Below, piece after piece: positions 25,126 through 35,706 of a DNA stretch of 64,000 bases. Numbering within the stretch: position 1 is the stretch's first letter; each line of letters starts with the position of its first letter. Source of the stretch: Macrolepiota albuminosa (Eukaryota; Basidiomycota; Agaricomycetes; Agaricales; Agaricaceae); the NCBI GenBank assembly GCA_027475525.1, contig JAMWFC010000016.1, positions 62,001-126,000 of the forward strand, written 5' to 3'. The notes under the pieces are model-generated. The model did not search any database. It saw nothing but the letters and a program-made list of their open reading frames with translations, and was not told the DNA's origin. The translations under genes and the position numbers were made by a program.

Positions 25126-25937
25126 TCACTTCACTTCTGCTTTTCTGAAGCTATTCATTGCATTACGTATTGCATTGGCGCGGCAGGCCACGTCAAGAAA
25201 CCCCTGTACATGAGTAGGCTCCCACCCTTTCGGTAAGCGTTCGTTACCAATCCATTCACGCATCCATTCTACGGGAACACCGACGTTATTCCCCACACGG
25301 GTCTCCAAAACGCCAAGGATGATACCCATCTCGCCTCTGGCGATCTCTGAATGTAAGATTCCCAACTTTGGACATTGCTTTTCTCGCCGTACGCGAGCAC
25401 GCGCAACGTCAGTTGCGTCCATCAAGATAGGCTTGTCACCAGACTCCTGACCTTTGGCCATTCGTGTGTCATCAAGAAGGGAACTGACCAGACGCTCGTT
25501 GATTTCAATAGGCGCATATCGCTGACCTGTTGGTGTGTCCTCATGTACAAGGCTAGCGTTATGCTCTATCCGTCCATGCTCCCCGATCTCATGGAGGTCA
25601 ACTCTCCGCATTTTTCGCAAGAGGAGGAAACCACCAAGAACCAGAAAACAAGCCAATGGAGTGGAGAGATTGTAACATGCTTTCAGGCCCCTGACAAGAT
25701 CCCGTGGGCTGAGGTTCTTTCCGTCTCGTGCACTGTCAATAGTTAGAGGTGACTTCCGAAATTGGCGGACGAAACGACGCACATGTAGCCGTGGTTTGCC
25801 ATTGTGTTCAATGCAGGACATGGTGATCGGCTGTCATCATCCTGTGCAGGACACCACTCATAGGTCTTGCGTGTGACTGGGCAGTGGGACCCAGAGTGTG
25901 TATGCTTTTCAGTGGAATGGCAGGGAAGAGAAGACAT
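25126..25937 (-). CDS. Heme-thiolate peroxidase, chloroperoxidase / peroxygenase family (peroxidase family 2)
   Basis: Heme enzyme of the chloroperoxidase/unspecific peroxygenase family, which uses hydrogen peroxide to oxidise or halogenate organic substrates. Exon 1 is 25937-25783 and exon 2 is 25732-25126, with a 50-nt GT-AG intron; together 253 aa. The heme-ligand signature SPCPALNTMANHGY sits in exon 1, and the splice joins it to ARDGKNLSPRDLV exactly as the family predicts. Then come a hydrophobic segment (ACFLVLGGFLLL) and the distal-side motif IEHNASLVHED with the acid next to the heme. The C-terminal part (VEWMREWIGNERLPKGW) is typical of short basidiomycete members. No clear signal peptide is visible from this start, so it may be intracellular or an upstream exon may be missing. 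Halogenating activity cannot be judged from sequence. Confidence 0.9.
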
Positions 25938-26354
25938 AATATCAACGCGGGGGTAATCTTTCTCTCTTCCATGTCTGTGCTATTTAAGTTAATGCAAAGA
26001 GACAGGTACTTATCAGAGTACAGCTGTATTTCAAGCAAAATCTCATGGATTCAGGAAAAAAGATCAGTTTCAGGATGTCAACAGCGAGACAACTCAACTT
26101 TTCCGTTTTGATCCTCTGACACAGCTGGATACCGAGAACCCATGACTAAACTCCAAGAGTGAAATTAGAATATCAATCTATAATGTGCAGATGTGCAGAC
26201 CTAAGTAAAATGACAGAGATGTACTTATCCACAGCGTCCATAATGACTCGGAAACCATGATCAATAATTATTAATCAGGGTTACCGGCCCGGTCCGCTTC
26301 GCACATTTCTACTTCACAGCCTTGTCTTGTTCTACATCCCTGGTATCATAGTTT

Positions 26355-27180
26355 CTATCCCATCGCTATCAAAACAGCCCGGGAGCCAGCGTTTCTCTGA
26401 TAACTTACTGCCGCAGTCTTGTATGGATCTTGGTCATCATCTGTTTCTTGTAAATTTCTCGTTGAGTACCTCCTCAGGTTGGCTGTACAAATAACCATAG
26501 AATACCATGCTTCCTTACCGCCCTCATGGTCAGCCCTATTTGCATACATTCCCATCTCAAGGTCTCAATCAAAGCAGCAATCAAAGCAGTGTGTGATTTT
26601 TCACGCGATTCACCTTCCTGTGCCACACAAAATAACCAATGTTTAATCACACTGTCTGTCCATCCAAATGATTGTTTCGACAAGTCAACAACTACATCAA
26701 AATGTTTTATCATGATATCAGTGTAATGTCTTCAAGTACATCAAGAAATAACATATCGATCTTTCCCTTTATCACAATTTCCCATGACTCACCGCATCTT
26801 CTCATGTTTTATTCCATACATTGTAAGGATATGCAACGTCAGTTGACACGCTGTATTCCAAATGATGCTAAGGGCTAGAGCCGATGGGAACGGATGAAAT
26901 TAAGGCGGCTGGTGGACGTTTTCTGTAGTGATCCGATACCAACATTCTTCGCCTCAAAGATTATATCAGGCGCATCCAGAAATAGAGGTATCAACAACGT
27001 TTTGGAGAATTTATGACCCGTCCGCAATAGTCCTGCACCGAGTACTTGAATACAGTTCACTATGTGCCTGTCATCCGCTGTCGATTCTTTGACAGAGTAC
27101 AGCAGCATTTCTACGGCACCATTTCCGTGACTAGCATTGTTGGGATAGCTGTGTGTCTCACAGAGAATAATAGCCGTTCC
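26355..27180 (-). CDS. Unassigned minus-strand ORFs, possible decayed or spliced gene
   Basis: Two protein-like stretches read on the minus strand. The first, ending at 26875, continues open upstream of its first ATG (27108) and includes DDRHIVNCIQVLGAGLLRTG and FLDAPDIIFEAKNVG. The second, 26713-26474, includes FGWTDSVIKHWLFCVA and LIETLRWECMQIGL. Between them lies about 160 bp that could hold an intron, but I found no pair of sites that keeps frame. No family recognised. Either a small multi-exon gene or a pseudogene. Confidence 0.25.
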
Positions 27181-27322
27181 TCAGTCATCTGTCTATACGG
27201 ACCTTGGCTGCAATTTGTGTTCTCACCTTCCGTATTGTCCCGCCTGTACTACCCTAGCTGCCGGGAGTACGTACAAGGTAAGTATTTGATTGATTGATTG
27301 TTTTTTTACGTCTACTTACTAA

Positions 27323-28041
27323 TTGATTTTAACCACACCATCGCCCGCTCAACGACCCCACCTCATACCAGGTCCTGTGCCCTTCACGATGATGTTGATA
27401 TGGCCCGCACACTGCCACGGCCCTTCTTGCCCCTCTAAGGTTCTTCGGCCGCCTCTCCCTGATTCCTTCACATTCAGGTCTTGCTCTGTGTCCACCACGT
27501 CATCACGCGGAGCCTCTGGAGGCTTTCGGAGTGTTGAGGTATCCTTTGAGTCCTTAAGACAGCTCCCGCCACCAACGCCATCCAACATGTTTCCATTCGA
27601 TCCGTAAACCAAGCCCACTTTCTGTTAGCACTTTTAATTGTCGCCGCTCACATCTCCTACGCGATACGTCGCCGCAAAGAGTCCCAGAAGGCACTCGGAG
27701 AACTCTGTACCCCTGCGCAGACACAATTATCGCCAGGTAAGTAATTCTAGTATCTTTATAATTACATTTTTTTTTCTTAGCTGCCCCTACCTCTTGCTCA
27801 CTCGACGAGCGCTGGGATGGTACCTTACACACCCACCAACGTCCTATTCGACAGTCCGGTGCGTTGTAAGTTAGGAAGTTTTGTTTTGTCGTACTAATTT
27901 TATTCTTACACCGTGCAGTTGCTGCCACCGCTCATCTCCCTCTTATGCCACTTGCATTTGAAAGGTTGTGCAGTGCATGAGCCACTCGAGGAGAGCTTTC
28001 TGTGCGCACCTAGAGCAGCATACTTCTTGATGGCACCTTAG
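27323..28041 (+). CDS. Unassigned plus-strand ORF chain
   Basis: An open stretch of 95 codons (27323-27607) is Pro/Ser-rich. Further on, a hydrophobic segment (LLALLIVAAHISYAIRRR) is followed by a good GTAAGT donor at about 27738, a T-rich acceptor before 27781, and a second donor/acceptor pair at about 27860 and 27919, after which the frame stays open to a stop near 28041. The splice signals suggest a small membrane protein gene, but I recognise no family and coding signal is weak. Confidence 0.25.
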
Positions 28042-28059
28042 GGGGCTATTTGTTGCTGT

Positions 28060-29096
28060 CGAAAGTTAGGGTTTCCAGACTGATATAAGTTTTATGGAGC
28101 AAGATTATACTGGACCGAGATTGATTAAAAATAGAATTGGGGGATGGAAAAGGTTTTTGAGAAGACAAAGATGGGCATCGAAACAAGAGTCATGTATAGG
28201 AATGCTTAAAATGTGGTCGCGGAGCGAGGAGAGGAAAAGAGACGAAATAAAAAGAAGGTGTTGATTCTGTCGTGAAAATCGCGGTGAAAGGAAACTGAGG
28301 TTGGTGGTAGAAAGTTGAATGATAGGAAGTACAGGTTAAAAGGTACGACAAAGAAAAGGCGGAGCGATCATGAAGAAAATAAGGTTTACAATGGGCTTAA
28401 ATTTTGGAACCGACCAATGGTCGAGAGCTAAATTTGGATAGATTAGCGTCCTCGGATACTTGTAGAAAAAGTATAAAAAGGCCATAGCAAATGAGAGTAA
28501 AGGGAGTTTTCTGGACCCCAAAAGTTTCTGTCTCTTGCTTTCGCCTGTATATCTCGGTAATGCTTGAGTCGCTACTGCTATTAACTGTAACTTCCGGGTC
28601 TCGTGGTTTCGTTTCTGATCCGTCATCCGATTATTCTAGCAGGCGTTAATTTTGGCCCTTGATCAGAATCTGAGTTATTTTATTGTCTCGTGACTGCCCA
28701 TCGACAAGTAAACGGTCGGCGTCACTATATCGTGACTATCTTGCTATCTGGTTACTGTAGACAATCTCGACGCCTAGAATACTTTTCGTCGTCTTGTTTC
28801 TGGTCTTCACGCTTTGTATCTTTCTGTCTTGTGGACTTTCTTCTTTTTCCCCCATCAACCCGTGCCCTTGGGATTATCCGTGTGACCCTCAAGCCATCCT
28901 GTAACATACACACGGAGTTCCATTTCATTTTATCTTAGGCCACTCTATACTTACTCTAAGGAACAACCAACAGCTAAACTTGACCTAACAACAGTTACAT
29001 CTCCCTATTACTGCGGACACTACTGATCATACCGCAGATTCAGCTTCCATAGATCTGTCTAAATCTATCTACTGTCCATTACCGGATTTCAACATG
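28060..29096. other. Intergenic, nothing recognised
   Basis: About 1 kb with only short ORFs on both strands. No repeat, LTR end or RNA gene is visible. Confidence 0.5.
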
Positions 29097-30438
29097 TCAC
29101 CCAGTATTATCTGTAGGCTTGGCAAAATCTCTCTCCTCTACCAAGCTTGAGCACTCTTCCACTTGTCGAAACATAATTGTATCTCCATTCATAGTTGCTG
29201 TGGACATACTCCTCGCAGAGTTGCTTCCAGCTTCATCCCACTGCTCATGAAGGCGGATCACCATGCGGCAACTCAAGAGTGGAAATACGGCAAGTGCGGT
29301 GCTATCATGATAAGAAGAGTTCCATTCAATTATCATCGGAAAATGCACAGTACTTACATGTTTGTTAGAGGCTCGACGTACACGGCAGAAAACACCTACA
29401 GACCATTAGCTATTAAATAACTGACACACTGATATTCAATCACGGGAAAAGCTGCAGCAACAACGAGGAGGAATGCTGCGATTGCAAATGTATAGAAATA
29501 ATAAAGAGTACCTGACGAAGTTGAGTGAACCAGCACTAGCCGCAAAAAAGGTAAGATAAACCATCGTAGTGCATCACTGTTTGAAGAGGCATTCTTTGCC
29601 CGAGCAATCGTTTTGAGTGTCGCGAAAATTGTACTGCTTTGAAAGATACAAGACACAGCTCCACTATTCCCTATCAGTAACTTCCTTCTTCTTGAAAGAA
29701 GTGAAATCTGACCTGTGGAGTAGAGAGTGAACAACGAAAAGCGAGCAACTCGGATATGGTGATTATCAAACAGTGCATCATAAAAGGATGCCACCATAGA
29801 AGACGCCTTTATGGATAATTCTAAAAGACCAATCTCTGCGGCAAAGCTTGCGAGAACAATGACAATGAGAAAAATCATTATCGCTCGGTTCTTGCCCCAG
29901 ATAACCCAGGTCCTGACAATGAATATCACTAATGGTAACATTCAGGTCCGGAACGGAAACGATTAAAAAATGAAAACAGACGATCAGCGATTAACAATGA
30001 CACATATGCACCCCCTAGAACAGGAATAAATATCCAATGTAACCCGAGAACAAATGAGTCCATACAAGTTGAGAACAGACCACCAGACCCAGCCCGCCTA
30101 GAGTTCAAGCAAAGCAATACCAATAAAGTGACTAGGGGAACGAGCCGTGTCAATAAGTAGAGAATCTTTGGGAATTTCCATGAAGCCTTCCAGATCATAA
30201 GATGTTCGAGATATAACAAGTCCATGTATTCATACACCTAGAATTTCTTGTTCATGCTAACATGACTGCAATGGAATATTGAAATCTGCCTACCCATAAT
30301 GCGAGGGATGAATCTATTCATGCATTTAGTAAAGAATAACCCCTTCACGGACGACATGAATGAGACACTTAACAGATGGAACACTATTTCAGCAGCATAA
30401 GTAATCCTATCATATTCACGGTGGAAAGAAAGCGCATA
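29097..30438 (-). CDS. DUF6533-type multi-pass membrane protein
   Basis: DUF6533 proteins are basidiomycete membrane proteins of unknown function. The best N-terminal exon reads REYDRITYAAEI and splices (GT-AG) to VYEYMDLLYLEHLMIWK, which together form the domain's Y...Y(D/E)Y...E...IW pattern. The next exons contain six or so hydrophobic segments (for example LVPLVTLLVLLC, FIPVLGGAYVSLLI, IFLIVIVLASFAAEIGLL, FYTFAIAAFLLVVAAAF). The last exon (29348-29097) is a soluble tail with LSCRMVIRLHEQ and a stop. The very first exon could not be placed, so the true start lies upstream of 30438; an ATG around 30510 with a different frame is one candidate. No disabling lesion was seen in the parts I could read. 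Confidence 0.7.
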
Positions 30439-30779
30439 CTTGTCTCATAAAGTCTTCCCACAAGATGTCCTGACTGAGGTTGATCGCTTCGAGCTCCATT
30501 GATAAATACTTGCGCAAATGTGGCGGGAAGTGTAGAATGGATTTAAAAGATCGTCAACGAGGTTTTTTATTTATAAAAATTGAGATAGAGTGACGCCCGG
30601 TGGCATATTCCGTAAAGTTGTCCGCTGGATTATAAGTTTCAGCTTGGTCAATAAGATGATCATTCAATCTTGTACCAGGGACTGAAACGTAGGATTTGGT
30701 AATTCTACCAGGCTGTTGTACCTATACTATGACAACGGTTCCTGTGATTATACTTACGGAATTTACGCGAGACAACCTG

Positions 30780-31313
30780 TCAAAGTCTTGGAACATGGGG
30801 CTCATCTACGTACAGGGCAGTTCCATTTGGTATGGACGCAGTTGATGGGTACCTGGTAGACGAACCGGGAACACCCGCTGAATGTGGATATGATGGTTCC
30901 TTCGAGAATGAAAATAGTCCACGAAATTCGAATATCCATCTATCATTAAGTTTGATCCAATAATTTGTCAAGATACTGACTTCACGTTGTATCACTGCAG
31001 AATACAGATTTCTCAAGCCTGAATATCATCAAAACACTTCAATGTGACATCAATCTTAGCAGCCAGAAACCCCAAATTACAGTCGTTCCAAGGCTCTAAG
31101 AGTGTTGTAGAACTCAGGCCCCAGAAAAGCCTCAGATGACCCGTATACGAGAAAATTTGAGACCTGGCACTGTTCAAAGATTTGATGGTGTGTAGGGTCT
31201 AGCTGGGAGACCATGCTCGCCTTCACCTGGCCCACTGCGCTGGACACCTGGATTTGCAACCAAGTTACTAATATGCGGGCTAAGTTATCTAAGAGGCAAT
31301 GACATTTACGCAC
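30780..31313 (-). CDS. Unassigned minus-strand ORFs near the transposon border
   Basis: Two open frames, 31313-31077 and 31016-30780, follow each other on the minus strand. The first includes QVSSAVGQVKASMVSQLDP; the second starts LYSAVIQREVSILTNYW and ends in a Ser/Pro-rich tail with a stop, which resembles the cytosolic tail of a membrane protein. A 60-nt gap between them could be an intron. No family recognised; may be a second membrane-protein gene or a fragment. Confidence 0.25.
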
Positions 31314-31640
31314 GTTGTGTAGGGCTACAGGTCCAGGGGGAAGGTCAACCTATCCACTCTCTTCCTTCAGGCCCACTACCCACTAGTAAAGCCATGCCAT
31401 GCAGTTCTGCATTATGTTCATGCGGCAGACGCCTTCGAGTCCTGTGAATATTCATGTCTCTTGCATTAGTTTGGTGAGTATAATCTTATGCCTCAAGTCC
31501 GATATTCTCCTATTGAAGTCTGCCTGCAATATTAATCACCAACATGAAATGATGATTGTGGCTAATGCTAAAGTTTGGCTGTTGGGAGACATTCCACTAA
31601 GCCAACATAAAGTAAACCCAACCCATCCAGTCAGTGGATA

Positions 31641-31653
31641 CCCCCCCCCCCCC
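31641..31653. repeat. Run of 13 cytosines
   Basis: An uninterrupted C13 tract at the left edge of the transposon block. Such tracts are prone to sequencing length errors and slippage. Confidence 0.9.
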
Positions 31654-31922
31654 TCTTTGTCCTGGGAATATATGTCATACAGGTGATAACAGGTAACAAA
31701 AATTGGAGATGCAGGGTCAGAAGCAGAAAAAATAAAGAGAGTGTACCAAAAAAGGAAAGACAGACATATTTTGAGGATATATTTGGGATCTTTGACCTGG
31801 TTTGGTAGACTGAGTCGCCGACAGTCATTCGAACACTCCCCTTCAAACCAGTCAAAGTCTGAACTCAATGGCAAAGTATATGACTTTAGCAGAAGGGAGT
31901 GGCTTTGTGAAGGCATCAGCAA

Positions 31923-32618
31923 TCATGTCATTAGTAGGGCAGTAGACAAGCTTGATGTCTTGTTAATGGGAATAAAATGGTAGTGGATGTCTATGTGCTT
32001 GGTACAGGCATAGTACTGGTGGTCCTTAACTAGTGCAATGGCAGACTGGTTATCACCAAAGAGAGTTGTGGTGTCACCAATGTTACTGAACACTTCCCTG
32101 AGCAAAAATTGAATCCAGAGAGTCTCCTTCATGGTGTGTGTCATGCCAATGTACTCACTTTCAGTTGTGAAAAGAGAGACAAGCTCCTGATGTTTACAGC
32201 TTTATGAGATTGCACCTCCATTCAGGATGAATGTGTATCCATTCACAGCATGCCTGTTCCCTGCTATGCTTCCATCTGCATCTGAATAGCCAACTAACTC
32301 TTCTCTCTTTTCACATCTATATTGTAACCACAAGTCCTTTGTGCCTTTTAGATACTAAAATATTCACTTTACAGCTTCTTAATGAAGCATACCTGGGTTT
32401 CTTGTAAAGTGGGAAAGCATGGTTACAGCAAACGTGATGTCTGGATGTGTATCAAGGCATGCCCACATCAGAGATTCCATGGCCTCATGGTAGGGAATAT
32501 CATGCATCTGTGCAAATTTGGCTGTAGTTGCAGGCAATTGGAAGCTAGAAAGTTGAGTCTGTGTGTTCATGGGAATGGAGAGTGGTGGCTTCATGTCTTT
32601 GAAGCCATAGTGGCAGAG
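31923..32618 (-). pseudogene. Ty1/copia pol relic (reverse transcriptase end and RNase H)
   Basis: On the minus strand, 32636-32379 reads HEAMESLMWACLDTHPDITF, a worn version of the copia stretch after the reverse transcriptase core, and 32144-31923 reads TLFGDNQSAIALVKDHQ followed by TKHIDIHYHFI, the copia RNase H end. Stops and gaps separate the pieces. The relic is cut on its right by a solo LTR starting at 32619. CpG is almost absent, as in other old elements here. Confidence 0.85.
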
Positions 32619-33138
32619 TGTCAGGGGACTCCTCATTTCTTCTTTCTTTCACTCCCTATTCCTTCACTCTCCTTTTATTCATTTCCTTATTTCTTCTATC
32701 ATTCTCTCATTTTGCTGTTTCTATTCTCTCAACACTATTTGTTAGTACTATTCTCAGCCTTTGAGGTGCTCTGGTTCTTTAGCTATCATTCAGACAAGTG
32801 TGGACCCTTCAGCACCACTTCCAGACCACTTATATAAGCCAGAGTTTGCCTTTGTGGCCTCCAAAGTCCAGAGTTTTCCTGCCTTATTTGTGAACTTATT
32901 TTTTTTAGGCAATTTTCAAGTTTTTAAGGTTTTATTGTACTGTACAGTTGTTTTCCATGCTTCAGAGACCCAAGAAGCATCCAACCTGGCATAGGAAATC
33001 CCTAGACTTGTTCTTTTTGGATCTTCCTCTGCCAAGTGAGTAGTTATTATGATATTGTCAGTATATACTCTAATACACTTTGAATTTCCCTCTGCCAGCT
33101 GTGTGACTGAGCCATAGCCTTGAAAGATCACCTTTACA
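32619..33138 (+). mobile_element. Solo LTR of a TGTCAG...TTACA family (copy 1)
   Basis: A 520-bp block begins TGTCAGGGGACTCC and ends TTTACA. Similar blocks occur at 43958-44456 and 46975-47492, and a worn inverted copy at 60639-61100. It interrupts a copia pol relic. The 5-bp flanks (CAGAG left, AATGC right) do not match, so no target duplication is left. A TATATAA-like core lies in the middle. Confidence 0.85.
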
Positions 33139-33539
33139 AATGCCTGTCTTTGACATGTCACATATGAGCTAAATGGGTTCATCCCATCTTGGGTTGATAG
33201 GTCAAATGACTAGGATTAGTGTACTTGCATAGTCATTCAAACATAACTCTGAGGTGCTGTTTATGCTCCTTGTTGAGGAAGGGACTTACACAAAGTCAGC
33301 AACATATTCAGGTCAACTTCCATTTATAGAATTGCCACTCAATTTTCCTTCTAGCTCAGCCATACTTACTCAATTAGTATTTGATAATCTTTGTTTTTTT
33401 TTCTCTTCAATATATTTTTCTTACAAACAAACAAAGCCCCTCAATCAACCACATCACAGAGTGAGACTAAGGACAAGCTAAAATTTATTTACTTACATCC
33501 ACAAAATTTACTTACAGATTGCTGTAGACTAAAACTATT

Positions 33540-34126
33540 GTTTTACTCTACACTCCTCAAAAGAATCAGAAAAGATGAAAATGTCATCTCAATAGATATG
33601 CATAAAATATCCTATCACATCATGGAATATAGAGGTCATCAACCTCTGAAATGTAGCTGGAGCATTACAATCTCCAATTTGCATAATATTGCTAGTAAAT
33701 GTACCTATGATTAATGCAAACACAGCCTTGGATACATTTTTGGTGCAGATGCATATCTGCTTATAAGCATCTGTGAGGTCAATTTTTAAGCAATACTTTG
33801 CTTAAGCCATGTCTTTCTGAATCACCTCTTAATCTGATAAAGAAGTAATGTTCTTGATTATGTTGTCATTGCACTGACACACATCCAGAGCCATGTAAAA
33901 GGTTTTATCCTTTTTTGGAATGCACAGTAAAAATGCAGCTTGAGCTGTAGTGCATGAGGACCACTATTGGGCATTCAAATAGTAATTAGTTTTATCATGT
34001 AGTTGCTTCTGAAGTGCATGCAGACAGCATGGCAGGTAGTATTTATACTGCTTGTTCTCATCAATGAGATTAATCTCATAGTTGACTTTCCACCATGGCA
34101 GAAGCTCCTTCTCATGAAGACTCATC
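33540..34126 (-). pseudogene. Old Ty3/gypsy reverse transcriptase relic
   Basis: The minus strand reads LPWWKVNYEINLIDENKQY at the right, then KIDLTDAYKQI and FQRLMTSIFHDVIGYFMHIY followed by a stop and DDIFIFSD. These match the reverse transcriptase of gypsy elements, with the YLDD box damaged (Leu replaced by a stop). Several other stops are present. The young gypsy element was inserted at its right end (34127), and the rest of this relic continues right of 39869. Confidence 0.85.
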
Positions 34127-34332
34127 TGTAATCCTACGATTACGACCACTCATGTTTAGTCATGTTAGCACCTAGTGGGGATGTGTGATCCTGCTCGATT
34201 GCTCGATTACTTACTTCTTACCATCATCACCTCGTACATTTACGTGCACGTACATATCTCTATCTCGTCTGTGGAATACAGCGAGGTTCTATCTTCTGTC
34301 GGTTCTGATCTAAGTGAGGACAACGTCCTACA
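34127..34332 (+). repeat. 5' LTR of the young gypsy element
   Basis: 206 bp, starts TGTAATCCTACGATTAC and ends GTCCTACA (TG...CA). It pairs with the LTR at 39664-39869. Confidence 0.97.
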
Positions 34333-34527
34333 CTTTTTTGAAGATAACGACCTCTCGCTGTCGTCGTTCTTTTCCTACGCCGTATTTGCGTCTCAGACGG
34401 TGGGTCCGAGTTGACCATCCCGCCTTGGACTACAGACACCGTGAAGGAAGACCCTATAGCCTACTCTAGTTTTCCGACGCATATATTGAGGGGTCCCCTG
34501 AATTAAGGACGTCACCTCAGCTGTCCG

Positions 34528-35661
34528 TTGCCCAAACTGCCTCGAACGCCATCTACTTCTGTTCCTTTGAAAACGCGCAGTAGTGCGCGCACACGGAGCA
34601 AAAACACTTCTTCATTGTCGTCACTGTCCACCATCGCAGAACCGTCTATCATACAAAGTAGAGTCAATTCTGTCTCCGAATTGCCTAACACACGAGAGAT
34701 AGTCACTTCCTTGCCGTTAAAAAAGCGAACTATACCTTCTGACAGCTCCTCATCTCCTACACCGTTGCCAGTAGCCAACCGTCGCAAAATGGCGACTGCT
34801 GTTGCGGAAACAGGACCGAAACAAGCTACTGTCAAGGATCGATACACAAAGCCGCCTATTCTGACGGAAGGAGACCTAACACCTGAGATCGCCAAGGATT
34901 ATGAAACAGCGTGCCGAGACTTTTTTGATACGAAAGGTATTGAGGAGTCCGATCAAGTCCGTCATTTGCTGGTCGGTATCAAGGATTATCGCATGCGTGA
35001 TTGGATCTCTGGGCAGCGCGACCATATTGTCGGGTTGTCTTTTGACGAATTCATGAAGGAAATTCGGTCAAATTATTTACCGCCTGACTGGGAGCCTAGG
35101 GTTTGCATTTGCATTTTATCTGCGAATTTTAATCACAAGAGACAAAGTTTCTGGGATTTTGCGTCTTATATTCAGAAACAGAATTTGTTGCTGCTTGGAA
35201 CCCCATCTCACTTCGACCTTGCTCGTCTTCGCACACAGATAGAGGCGAAACTAGACTCCACGCTCTTGATCATGTATTTCGAACGTAACTTAGATGCGAC
35301 TGTGGATTTTCATACCTGGCTTAATAGCATTCGCCTACTCGACGACACACACCGCCAATTGGAGAAACGGGCCAGGAAAATAGCCGACGAAGTATTCCGT
35401 CAATCCAAGAAGCCTCTTACGATGGCGAATAAGTCGAACATGTCGAATACGAATGTGCTGGTGACACAGAAGGGAGCTAGCCTACCACCCTTGTCGGATA
35501 AAGAGAAACGTCTTTTGCGTGAAAATAGTGGGTGTTATCGTTGCCGCCGCCCTTTTGTAGCATGCCGAACAAGTAACTGCACCGAGTTATTCCCCGATCC
35601 TGGGAAATACCAACCATGGACTCAGGCTTGTATAAATGCATTAAAAGCATCGGGAGCGTGA
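34528..35661 (+). CDS. gag region of the young gypsy element
   Basis: Nucleocapsid/capsid protein of the element. The open frame runs from a stop at 34504 to a TGA at 35659-35661 but has no ATG until 34789, so the true start is unclear. The middle contains the retrotransposon gag fold region (RDFFDTKGIEESDQVRHLL, then WDFASYIQKQNLLL). Near the end CYRCRRPFVACRTSNC forms a zinc-knuckle-like Cys cluster. The frame is the same as that of the pol segments, and two TGA codons (35659 and 35668) separate them; both could come from CGA by a single C-to-T change, so gag and pol were probably one polyprotein. Confidence 0.85.
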   Translation: MPKLPRTPSTSVPLKTRSSARTRSKNTSSLSSLSTIAEPSIIQSRVNSVSELPNTREIVTSLPLKKRTIPSDSSSSPTPLPVANRRKMATAVAETGPKQATVKDRYTKPPILTEGDLTPEIAKDYETACRDFFDTKGIEESDQVRHLLVGIKDYRMRDWISGQRDHIVGLSFDEFMKEIRSNYLPPDWEPRVCICILSANFNHKRQSFWDFASYIQKQNLLLLGTPSHFDLARLRTQIEAKLDSTLLIMYFERNLDATVDFHTWLNSIRLLDDTHRQLEKRARKIADEVFRQSKKPLTMANKSNMSNTNVLVTQKGASLPPLSDKEKRLLRENSGCYRCRRPFVACRTSNCTELFPDPGKYQPWTQACINALKASGA

Positions 35662-35706
35662 GCGTCGTGACCTGTTGCTGCCACTGTTCCGTCTGCTGCT
35701 TCTTCT

